Part shown: piece after piece, positions 1 through 5,639 of the stretch
Layout: each line of letters begins with the position of its first letter
How positions within the stretch are numbered: position 1 is the first letter of the stretch
The notes under the pieces: model-generated
What the model was told of the DNA's origin: nothing
Database searches by the model: none
What the model saw: the letters and a program-made list of their open reading frames with translations, nothing else
Made by a program: the position numbers and the translations under genes
Source of the DNA: Chloroflexota bacterium
GTDB lineage: Bacteria; Chloroflexota; Anaerolineae; Anaerolineales; UBA4823
DNA length: 9,816 bases
Assembly (NCBI GenBank): GCA_030636125.1
Contig: DAOVXM010000059.1
Span: forward strand, 1 to 9,816
Reading direction: 5' to 3'

Positions 1-134
1 CCCAGCTCCCGCATGGCGAATTCGTGTAATTGGGCATACACCGGAACACGGTCCGGGATGCCGCTCATCGCGGTTTTTAAGCGCTGGGCGCCCTCTTGAA
101 AGCTGGAATAATCTTTTTGATGAGGTAAAAGCAT
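1..134 (-). CDS. URO-D family protein, N-terminal fragment (runs off window)
   Basis: Only the first 44 residues are in the window; the gene continues past base 1 on the minus strand. The fragment begins MLLPHQKDYSSF and contains SGIPDRVPVYAQLHEFAM. The PDRVPV stretch near residues 27-32 is typical of the N-terminus of the uroporphyrinogen decarboxylase superfamily, which includes heme enzyme HemE and the corrinoid methyltransferases MtaA, MtbA and CmuA. The ATG start is preceded by AGGAGAG with good spacing. It lies about 75 bases downstream of the MetE-like gene on the same strand, so co-transcription is likely. That neighbour makes a methyltransferase-type member more likely than true HemE, but the catalytic residues are outside the window, so the exact function is open. 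Confidence 0.62.
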   Translation of the reverse strand, partial: MLLPHQKDYSSFQEGAQRLKTAMSGIPDRVPVYAQLHEFAMREL

Positions 135-182
135 GCCTTAGCTCTCCTGGAATAAGGGTTTTGTCTGGGTGAGAAAAGTGAT

Positions 183-202
183 TTCTAAAGAGGTCGTTAG
201 AA
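183..202 (-). repeat. Small AT-rich hairpin after the MetE-like stop codon
   Basis: TTCTAA and TTAGAA form a perfect 6-bp inverted repeat around an 8-nt loop, a few bases past the stop codon, in the gap before the URO-D gene. The stem is weak and has no U-tract, so it may be a minor intercistronic element or chance. Confidence 0.25.
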
Positions 203-209
203 TGCCCGT

Positions 210-1262
210 TCAGCCGACAGCCCGGGCGGCTGTCACCATATTGGTCATTTTCTCCAACACTGTGGCACGCTCCAGCATGCCCAGACCGCAGTCCGGAGCT
301 ACGATCAACCGGGTTGCGTCGATATGTTGCAAAGCCTCCGCCAGGCGAGCGGTAATCTCTTCCACTGGCTCGACCCTCGTCCTGGCAATCGCGATCACCC
401 CAAAGATGACTTTGGTCGATTGGAAGCGCTCGAGAAGGGATAGATCATTATGTCGGTGGGCATCCTCGATCGAGACGGCGTGAACGCTCGAGGCCTCGAG
501 CCCGTCTGACAACTGGAAATAGGCTAAAGGGTCGGCTTTGGGATAATCCTCGTTATTTACTTGATCGGGATAGCCGCAGCATATGTGGACCGCCCGTTTT
601 ACATTATCTGACACCCCATGGAAACAACGCTCGAGGTTGTCGATCCCAAAGGCTAAGGCTTTCTCTGGTTCGCGGGCGAAGACCGGTTCGTCGACCTGGA
701 TCCAGGCACAGCCAGCTTCGGCCAGGGCCTGGATTTCCTCGTTTAAAGCATCCGCCAGGTCGGCTCCCAGGCGTTTCTCGTCGCCATAATAGACATCAGC
801 CACACTATCAGTGATCGTCATCGGCCCAGGGAGAGTTATTTTTACTGGGTGATCGGTTACGGATTGGGCAATTTGCCACTCCTGGGGTAGAAAACGCCCC
901 CGAGCTTTTACCGCTCCTACAATGGTAGGCACTTCAGCGACCCATGACCCTGCCCGCATGGCTTTGCTGGTCAGGCGAGAAAAATCGATCCCATCCAGGT
1001 GACGGCAGTGATAATGGATATAATTTTCCCGCCGGATTTCACCATCGGTCGGCACATCTATACCGGCATTTACCTGGTCGAGCAGGGCTTCTTGAGTGCC
1101 CTTAACCAGAAGCGCCTCGATCTCCTCCGTGTGAGCATGGAGATATTCGTCGTAGGATCTGGTTGGATCGGGGAGGGAGGTGTTTTGAGCGCGGAACCAG
1201 TCCGGTGTAGGCACGTAGTGCGGTTTGGGATAGGAGCCAATTGTGGTGGTTAGAAGTGCCAT
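210..1262 (-). CDS. Core MetE-like (cobalamin-independent methionine synthase C-terminal domain) methyltransferase
   Basis: A 350-residue protein matching only the C-terminal catalytic half of MetE, the size of archaeal and bacterial core-MetE enzymes (full MetE is about 750). It opens with LTTTIGSYPKP, matching the family's TTTIGS homocysteine-binding start. Zinc ligands are visible as H226 and C228 (VHICCGYP), E266 (SIEDAHRHND) and C325 (APDCGLGML); D191-E192 lies in QVDEPVF. Core-MetE enzymes, such as one characterised in Dehalococcoides, move a methyl group from a corrinoid carrier rather than methyl-tetrahydrofolate to homocysteine. The residue aligned by eye with the E. coli MetE catalytic His694 appears to be Ala293 (GVIAIARTRV), so the reaction may differ. 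The start is ATG with CAGGAAAA upstream. It is transcribed from a consensus promoter at 1346-1374 and followed by a URO-D gene. The family is clear; the exact substrate is inferred. Confidence 0.85.
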   Translation of the reverse strand: MALLTTTIGSYPKPHYVPTPDWFRAQNTSLPDPTRSYDEYLHAHTEEIEALLVKGTQEALLDQVNAGIDVPTDGEIRRENYIHYHCRHLDGIDFSRLTSKAMRAGSWVAEVPTIVGAVKARGRFLPQEWQIAQSVTDHPVKITLPGPMTITDSVADVYYGDEKRLGADLADALNEEIQALAEAGCAWIQVDEPVFAREPEKALAFGIDNLERCFHGVSDNVKRAVHICCGYPDQVNNEDYPKADPLAYFQLSDGLEASSVHAVSIEDAHRHNDLSLLERFQSTKVIFGVIAIARTRVEPVEEITARLAEALQHIDATRLIVAPDCGLGMLERATVLEKMTNMVTAARAVG

Positions 1263-1345
1263 GAAGTTTTCCTGATGCTTAGATTTCGGGCCCTCACCAC
1301 TTCGAATGCGTAACTTTTATTATTAATTTCGACGATCTGTGAATC

Positions 1346-1374
1346 ATTATACAATTGACTTTTTTTCATGTCAA
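1346..1374 (-). promoter_or_regulatory. Perfect-consensus sigma70 promoter for the MetE-like/URO-D operon
   Basis: Read on the minus strand, TTGACA (1374-1369) is followed by exactly 17 bp and then TATAAT (1351-1346), matching the bacterial housekeeping consensus at all 12 positions. Transcription would start near 1339, giving an untranslated leader of about 77 nt. The -35 and part of the spacer also form an inverted repeat, TTGAC and GTCAA separated by 10 bp (1355-1374), which could be an operator for a repressor that blocks an otherwise very strong promoter. Confidence 0.82.
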
Positions 1375-1523
1375 ACGAATTTTTACCGGAGATTACCCTC
1401 ATGGCTAAAATGGAAGCTTTTCCAGACTCCGATGACGATTCTGAACTCGTCACTAAGGTCCGATCCTATGTCTTTCCCACCTCCGGGGGACCAATATTAC
1501 CAGCTTTATCTTGTGCTACACAC

Positions 1524-1544
1524 CATAGTATATGCTATATTATG
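1524..1544 (+). promoter_or_regulatory. Extended -10 promoter within an imperfect palindrome, upstream of the aminotransferase
   Basis: TGC followed by TATATT (1533-1541) is an extended -10 element; a poor -35 candidate, TTGTGC, sits at 1511-1516 with a 19-bp spacer. The -10 is embedded in a palindrome with arms CATAGTATA (1524-1532) and TATATTATG (1536-1544), matching at 8 of 9 positions around TGC. A protein bound there would cover the -10, so it may be an operator. The start site would be near 1548. Confidence 0.45.
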
Positions 1545-1564
1545 CACATTGATATCGTTCTCAC

Positions 1565-1599
1565 AAAGGAGCTACCCCGTGCGAACGAATATTGTATAG
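1565..1599 (+). promoter_or_regulatory. Strong RBS and 6-codon GTG leader frame ending in an amber codon, in frame with the aminotransferase
   Basis: AAAGGAG (1565-1571) stands 7 nt before GTG at 1579, the best ribosome binding site near this gene. The frame reads V-R-T-N-I-V and stops at TAG (1597-1599). It is the same frame as the aminotransferase ATG at 1621, 21 nt after the stop, which itself has only a weak purine run (AAAAGAAAA) as RBS. It could be a translationally coupled leader peptide or an original start disrupted by a nonsense mutation. Confidence 0.45.
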
Positions 1600-1620
1600 A
1601 TCGAAATAAAAGAAAACCGC

Positions 1621-2922
1621 ATGAAACCTCAAAAATCAACTTTCAATATCCGCACAAGTGTTGGAAAGATACATTTCTCTCCCACTCTTGAAATCAATGA
1701 ACACGTCAAATATGCACGTGAGCAAGGTAAAAAACTTCTCCATATGGGTTTTGGGCAGTCCCCTTTTCCTGTACACCCGATGATTCGGGAAGCCTTAGCG
1801 GTCAATGCAGACAAGAACATGTATTTGCCCTCTGCCGGTCTTCCTGAACTGAGAAAACTTTCCTGTCACTATTTTTCTGAAAAATTTGGGTTTGATGCAA
1901 GTAAATTCAAGGCTATCATCGGGCCTGGGAGCAAAGAACTGATATACGATATTCAATTGACTGTAGAAGGAGATTTGCTGCTTCCAATCCCTTCATGGGT
2001 AAGTTATGCCCCGCAAGCTTTACTCACCAATGATTTTACAATAAAAATCCCCACTACCATTGCAGATAACCACCATATCACGGCTGTAAGTTTAGAGAAA
2101 GCCATCGTAGCCGCCAGGCAGGATGGGCGAAATCCCAAAAAACTGATCGTCAATTACCCCAACAACCCATCTGGTTTGACCATGACCCCAGACAGATTGG
2201 AGCAAATAGCTCAAGTGTGCAAGAAATATGGCATTCTTGTAATTTCGGATGAGATCTATGGTCTTGTAAATTACCAACAAAACCACCTTAGCATCGCAAA
2301 GTATTACCCGGAGGGAACCATCGTTACCAGCGGTTTATCTAAACATTTATCTTTAGGGGGCTACAGGTTAGGCGTGGCGTTAATTCCGAAGGTGCTAAAC
2401 TCGATATTCGACGCTATGGTCCGGGTAGCAAGTGAAACCTGGTCTACTGTATCTGCCCCCATACAATTTGCAGCACTAAAAGCATTTGAAAAAGAGCGGA
2501 CAGTCGAAGAATATATTCAAACGTGTACCAGGATTCACAGCATGATTTCGGCATACGTACGTGAGCTACTCGTGACATTAGGTTTTACTTATCCTGTATT
2601 AGAAGGAGCATTCTATCTTTATCCAAACTTCGATGCTTTTCGGGATGAACTCATTGGCAGGGGCGTTGAAACGAGTGAAGAATTAGCAAAGCATATGATC
2701 GACAAGATTCAGGTTGCCACATTGCCCGGAACAGCTTTTGGTGATGCCCCAGAAAATCTGACGCTGCGACTTGCCACCTGTGATTTTGATGGACAGATCG
2801 CTCTGAATTATTATATCGATTTTCCTGATTGTTTATCGGAATCGCTAGTCCACGCTTGCTGTCCTGATATTAAGCTCGCATGCTTGAGGATAAGAGAATA
2901 TTTCGATCCCCTGATAATGTGA
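1621..2922 (+). CDS. Class I/II PLP-dependent aminotransferase (aspartate aminotransferase-like)
   Basis: A 433-residue cytosolic fold-type I aminotransferase. The PLP-binding set is visible: YPNNPSG (179-185), SDEIYG with D210 and Y213, the Schiff-base lysine K241 in SGLSKHLSLGGYRLG, R249 for the PLP phosphate, and R383 (TLRLA), which should bind the substrate alpha-carboxylate. The N-terminal region includes MGFGQSPFPVHP and YLPSAGLPELR, the usual substrate-entry and YGxxxGxxxLR-type segments. Such enzymes move an amino group between an amino acid and a 2-oxoacid; the amino acid preference cannot be read from sequence. Length is slightly above the usual 390-410, with an irregular Cys-containing tail near 404-421. 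The gene is monocistronic, with its own promoter and a 369-bp gap before the transporter operon. The annotated ATG has a poor RBS; a better one upstream serves a GTG cut off by an in-frame TAG. Confidence 0.9.
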   Translation: MKPQKSTFNIRTSVGKIHFSPTLEINEHVKYAREQGKKLLHMGFGQSPFPVHPMIREALAVNADKNMYLPSAGLPELRKLSCHYFSEKFGFDASKFKAIIGPGSKELIYDIQLTVEGDLLLPIPSWVSYAPQALLTNDFTIKIPTTIADNHHITAVSLEKAIVAARQDGRNPKKLIVNYPNNPSGLTMTPDRLEQIAQVCKKYGILVISDEIYGLVNYQQNHLSIAKYYPEGTIVTSGLSKHLSLGGYRLGVALIPKVLNSIFDAMVRVASETWSTVSAPIQFAALKAFEKERTVEEYIQTCTRIHSMISAYVRELLVTLGFTYPVLEGAFYLYPNFDAFRDELIGRGVETSEELAKHMIDKIQVATLPGTAFGDAPENLTLRLATCDFDGQIALNYYIDFPDCLSESLVHACCPDIKLACLRIREYFDPLIM

Positions 2923-2982
2923 TAAGCAGATCAAAAGGGAAGAGCCACACCTTGGGATGTCTGGTGTAGGATATGCTAAAAG

Positions 2983-3020
2983 GTATCTGGATTTGCAGTA
3001 CAAAGTTTGATCCGAGATAC
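2983..3020 (+). repeat. Bulged 10-bp hairpin after the aminotransferase, possible weak terminator
   Basis: GTATCTGGAT (2983-2992) pairs with ATCC, a bulged G, then AGATAC (3010-3020), around a 17-nt loop. A T-rich stretch follows (3026-3043), but not directly. It could end aminotransferase transcription weakly, or act as a DNA site upstream of the -10 at 3046. Confidence 0.35.
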
Positions 3021-3042
3021 GTAAATGTTGTTTGCGTTTTTA

Positions 3043-3051
3043 TGCTATAAT
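3043..3051 (+). promoter_or_regulatory. Extended -10 promoter of the ABC operon
   Basis: TGC followed by a perfect TATAAT (3046-3051) forms an extended -10; no good -35 lies at the correct distance, as is common for this class. The start would be near 3058, giving a leader of about 235 nt. The nine bases TATGCTATA are shared with the aminotransferase promoter at 1531-1539. Confidence 0.6.
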
Positions 3052-3068
3052 TTCTATTGCATTAACAT

Positions 3069-3082
3069 AAGTTGGTCAACTT
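3069..3082. promoter_or_regulatory. Perfect 6+6 palindrome just downstream of the predicted start site
   Basis: AAGTTG and CAACTT flank GT, giving a perfect inverted repeat about 11-24 bases past the predicted transcription start. The placement suits a repressor roadblock operator. It is too short for a firm call and has no cognate regulator gene in the window. Confidence 0.35.
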
Positions 3083-3113
3083 GGGGTTGTTTATAAATAT
3101 CAATTATGCGGTT

Positions 3114-3168
3114 AATGCCATATTCTGCAAGAGTAAAGAGTGGCTGCAAGTCTCTTGTATTCGGCATT
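3114..3168 (+). promoter_or_regulatory. Two-helix structured element in the leader RNA
   Basis: AATGCC (3114-3119) pairs with GGCATT (3163-3168). Inside, after a small asymmetric internal loop, TGCAAGAG (3126-3133) pairs with CTCTTGTA (3152-3159), including one G-U pair, around an 18-nt loop. The direct repeat TGCAAG (3126 and 3145) and a possible GCCA/TGGC pairing (3117-3120 with 3141-3144) offer an alternative fold. It matches no riboswitch class I recognise. Confidence 0.4.
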
Positions 3169-3191
3169 TCTATCCTAATTTATCGATTGCG

Positions 3192-3215
3192 AGGAGGTGG
3201 TTCTATACGATGTAG
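3192..3215 (+). promoter_or_regulatory. Near-perfect Shine-Dalgarno followed by a start-stop (ATG-TAG)
   Basis: AGGAGGTGG (3192-3200) is the strongest Shine-Dalgarno match in the window, yet the first ATG after it (3210-3212) is followed at once by TAG, and it lies about 77 nt before the actual RBS of the lipoprotein gene. It could hold ribosomes in the leader (a minimal start-stop element) or be a relic. A GTG at 3197 is too close to serve as its start. Confidence 0.35.
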
Positions 3216-3291
3216 TGAAAGCTGGTATCGCAGGATATTCTTTAGCAAAAACAATCTGTTTCCCAATTCAAAAAAACTATAGGAGAAGAAC

Positions 3292-5448
3292 ATGTCTAAC
3301 AAAAAAGGACTGTGGCTCATCACTCTGGTAATTATCTTTGCCCTGGTGCTGGGTGCATGCGGAACTAGCGCGCCAACAGAGGAAGGAGTAACCCCGACGG
3401 AGGAAGAAGCAGCCCCGGCGGAGGAAGAAGCAGCTCCGGCGGAGGAAGAAGCAGCCCCGACAGAGGAAGAAGCAGCCCCGGCGGAGGAAGAAGCAGCCCC
3501 GGCCGAAGGGGATGGTTGCCCGGCTATAACCATTGCCGATCGTATGGGAGTTGCCGCGAGTGACTATGAGCGCATCTACGAACTGGCTGATTATGAAGCG
3601 GCGGCTGGTTGCGAGATGACCTTCAGTGAAAATCCCGACATTGCCGCCTTAAACAGTATGATTACCAACAACCCGGATTTACCATCCGTTGAGGAGCGAC
3701 TGCCTGCAGAGCCCCTCGTTGTGGTACCTTACGAAAGCCCCGGTCAATATGGCGGTGAATTTAACGCCATATCCAATGCTACAGAGGCAGGTACTTCTGA
3801 CTTCTTGAGCGTGCGCCACGTCAACCTGACCCGTTATGGAGACGACTATTTCACCGTCGAGCCCAATATCGCCAAAGGTTGGGAGTGGAACGAAGATTTT
3901 ACCGAGGTGACTTTCTTCTTGCGTGAAGGGCACAAATGGTCCGATGGCGCACCCTTCACCTCGGCCGATGTTGAGTTCTGGCTGAATGAAATCGTCCTAA
4001 ATCCTGAAGTTTTCCCTGAAGCTCCTGGCTGGGTTAACTTCGGTGATGACACAATGAAGGTGGAAGTGATAGATGACACAACCTTCAAATTCATCTTCCC
4101 AGTTCCAACGCCTGGGATATTGAGCTTTTTCTCTGTCACCTACATCCAGCCCTGGCAGCCAAAACACTTCTTTGACAAAAAAGTGGAAGAAGGGATGACC
4201 GTAGCTGAGGTGGCCGAGCTCTATTACGGTAATAGCGACTGGACCGATACACCCTCACCTCTGCTCGGTGGTCAAGCAGATGATGTGATACCCACCCTAG
4301 AGTCTCACATTCTGGTTGAAGAGACAACCGAAGGACGTCACCTGGTTGCAAATCCCTACTTCTTTATGGTCGACACCGTGGGTAATCAACTACCTTATAT
4401 CAACGAGCAAGACGAGCTGTATATTCCTGACTCGGAGGTTCGCAACCTGAAAATTGCCAATGGTGAAGTTGATTACAAAGTTCAATCGATCGATATCGTC
4501 GACTACCCACTTTACAAGGAAAATGAGTCGCAGGGTAACTACACCGCTGATTTAGGCTTCGGTGTTGGCATTAACGTTTTCTACGGCTTTAACTATACCC
4601 ATCCGGATGAAGGGCTGCGTGAAATCTTCAACGACCTTCGCTTCCGCCAGGCGATGTCCTTAGCCATTAACCGGGAAGAAATCGTTGAGTTGGTTTATCT
4701 CGGCCAAGCAAAGCCGATCCAAGCAACACCAGCAGATCCGAACACTGTTGACTTCGTCACTGAAGAACACAAGACGGCTTTCATCGAGTATGATCCGGAA
4801 GGGGCCATTGCGCTGCTCGATGAAATGGGCTTGACTGATCAAGACGGCGATGGCTTCCGTGACCGTTTTGATGGTTCAAACCTCACCCTCGATCTTCAAT
4901 TTTCTAACCAGGGTGGTCCAGTAGCCACACATGAGCTGGTAAAAGATTATTGGGAATCGGTCGGAATCTCAACCCGCATAAAAGAAGTCAGCTCTGACGA
5001 GTACCGTGAGCGGGCAAACTCCAATCAGGCAGATGTCGTCACCTGGCAGTTCGATGGTACAGCCGGTGCAATTATCGTGCTGAACACCGAGATGTTGCTT
5101 CCGCCATTTGGTGAGCCGTTCAATCCTGGAGTAGCCTACCTGTGGGAGGAATGGGTGAAATCTGATGGGGCTTCTGGTATTGAGCCTCCAGATGATGTCA
5201 AAGAACTTTATGATTTGACAGCGGAGTTCTTACAGTACCAGCTTGGCACGCCGGAGAGCAATGAACTGGGTGAGCAGATCGTCGACACCCACGTTAACAA
5301 TCTGTGGAAGATTGGGATAGCTGGTGATGTACAGACGCCGATCATCCACCATAACAGGCTTGGTAACTTTGGTCCTTACAATGTAGTGAGTTATGACTAC
5401 TACCGCTCCTACCCAATGATACCTGCGCAGTGGTTCATTAGTGAGTGA
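3292..5448 (+). CDS. ABC transporter substrate-binding lipoprotein, family 5 (peptide/nickel/oligosaccharide type)
   Basis: A 718-residue extracytoplasmic lipoprotein. Residues 1-23 are a lipoprotein signal peptide: a KK pair, a hydrophobic core (8-20) and lipobox LGAC with C23 as lipidation site. A flexible acidic linker follows, with five perfect-length heptads of P(A/T)EEEAA at 35-69. Residues 76-137 form an extra N-terminal segment with C76 and C107, possibly disulfide-bonded. The SBP family-5 body begins near YGGEFN (153), with LREGHKWSDGAPFTSADVEFW (210-230) as its hallmark, FRQAMSLAINREEI (451-464) at the second lobe, and an Asp-rich DQDGDGFRD loop (516-524). It is longer than the usual 500-600. 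RBS AGGAGA (3281-3286) supports the ATG. It captures the solute for the permeases encoded downstream; peptide or oligosaccharide are both possible. Confidence 0.93.
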   Translation: MSNKKGLWLITLVIIFALVLGACGTSAPTEEGVTPTEEEAAPAEEEAAPAEEEAAPTEEEAAPAEEEAAPAEGDGCPAITIADRMGVAASDYERIYELADYEAAAGCEMTFSENPDIAALNSMITNNPDLPSVEERLPAEPLVVVPYESPGQYGGEFNAISNATEAGTSDFLSVRHVNLTRYGDDYFTVEPNIAKGWEWNEDFTEVTFFLREGHKWSDGAPFTSADVEFWLNEIVLNPEVFPEAPGWVNFGDDTMKVEVIDDTTFKFIFPVPTPGILSFFSVTYIQPWQPKHFFDKKVEEGMTVAEVAELYYGNSDWTDTPSPLLGGQADDVIPTLESHILVEETTEGRHLVANPYFFMVDTVGNQLPYINEQDELYIPDSEVRNLKIANGEVDYKVQSIDIVDYPLYKENESQGNYTADLGFGVGINVFYGFNYTHPDEGLREIFNDLRFRQAMSLAINREEIVELVYLGQAKPIQATPADPNTVDFVTEEHKTAFIEYDPEGAIALLDEMGLTDQDGDGFRDRFDGSNLTLDLQFSNQGGPVATHELVKDYWESVGISTRIKEVSSDEYRERANSNQADVVTWQFDGTAGAIIVLNTEMLLPPFGEPFNPGVAYLWEEWVKSDGASGIEPPDDVKELYDLTAEFLQYQLGTPESNELGEQIVDTHVNNLWKIGIAGDVQTPIIHHNRLGNFGPYNVVSYDYYRSYPMIPAQWFISE
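3394..3498 (+). repeat. Five tandem 21-bp repeats coding the lipoprotein linker
   Basis: Exactly five 21-bp units (105 bp) encode heptads P(A/T)EEEAA directly after the lipobox. Units differ by only a few bases (GCG or ACG/ACA in the second codon, CCC/CTC in the alanine-proline junction), so they are recent in-frame duplications. Copy number should vary between strains without shifting the frame. Confidence 0.93.
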
Positions 5449-5462
5449 TTTCAAGTAGGTCC

Positions 5463-5499
5463 ACGAGTTGGGGTATGGAAATTCCATACCCCAATTCGT
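5463..5499 (+). repeat. 18-bp hairpin between binding-protein and permease genes
   Basis: A nearly perfect inverted repeat centred on A5481: the inner 13 bp (TTGGGGTATGGAA against TTCCATACCCCAA) are perfect and the stem extends to 18 bp with one G-U pair. It begins 15 nt after the lipoprotein stop codon and lacks a U-tract, so it is not a standard terminator. Such hairpins after binding-protein genes are known to protect the upstream mRNA from 3' exonucleases, or to attenuate, so that binding protein exceeds permease. Confidence 0.85.
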
Positions 5500-5567
5500 T
5501 ACTTAGCCAGGGACAGCGAGGAATTTAGGCTTCCCACTTTCTTACAACTAATCAAATATCGCTGGGG

Positions 5568-5595
5568 TTGACTTGCGCTAAACGTGGAAAGTCAA
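5568..5595. repeat. 7-bp inverted repeat upstream of the first permease gene
   Basis: TTGACTT (5568-5574) and AAGTCAA (5589-5595) are separated by 14 bp, about 45 nt before the permease start. TTGACT resembles a -35 but no -10 is found at 16-19 bp. It may be an operator-like site or a loose RNA stem. Confidence 0.35.
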
Positions 5596-5639
5596 GAAAT
5601 GTTTCTACCTTAACCTAGAGTTACAAGGAAGCAAATTCG

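Larger units (their letters stand above)
1263..1620. other. Divergent intergenic region between MetE-like and aminotransferase genes
   Basis: This 358-bp gap separates two divergently transcribed genes. It holds a consensus promoter for the minus-strand pair (1346-1374), an extended -10 promoter for the aminotransferase (1533-1541) within an imperfect palindrome (1524-1544), and a short GTG-initiated leader frame (1579-1599). The roughly 77-nt minus-strand leader has no recognisable riboswitch. I see no convincing protein-coding gene, although small open frames cross it. Confidence 0.7.
2923..3291. other. Intergenic region and leader of the ABC transporter operon
   Basis: This 369-bp stretch holds no credible gene. 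In order it contains a weak hairpin (2947-2967), a better bulged hairpin (2983-3020), an extended -10 promoter (3043-3051), a short palindrome just past the predicted start site (3069-3082), a two-helix RNA structure (3114-3168), a near-perfect Shine-Dalgarno sequence leading to an ATG-TAG start-stop (3192-3215), and the real RBS AGGAGA (3281-3286) of the binding-protein gene. Confidence 0.65.

Noticed and set aside
1440..1515. Minus-strand reading GNIGPPEVGKT, resembling a Walker A loop
   Set aside because: It is followed at once by a stop codon and has no ATPase context on either side; most likely coincidence, with a decayed fragment not excluded.
1597..1599. Amber codon as possible pyrrolysine site, given nearby methyltransferase-type genes
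   Set aside because: No pyl genes are visible and a readthrough would only extend an aminotransferase N-terminus; a leader peptide or mutation is simpler.
1401..1691. Plus-strand frame of about 96 codons with GGAG before ATG 1401
   Set aside because: It overlaps the aminotransferase start, crosses the likely promoter and palindrome, and its product resembles no family I know; probably chance.
2947..2967. ACACC/GGTGT hairpin as aminotransferase terminator
   Set aside because: Only 5 bp with an 11-nt loop and no U-tract.
3180..3533. Minus-strand frame coding repetitive SSAGAA-rich protein
   Set aside because: It is the antisense of the acidic lipoprotein repeat, whose lack of stops follows from the 21-bp unit.
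5568..5600. TTGACT as an internal promoter for the permease genes
   Set aside because: No -10-like hexamer at 16-19 bp; the bases there are GTCAAG-like.
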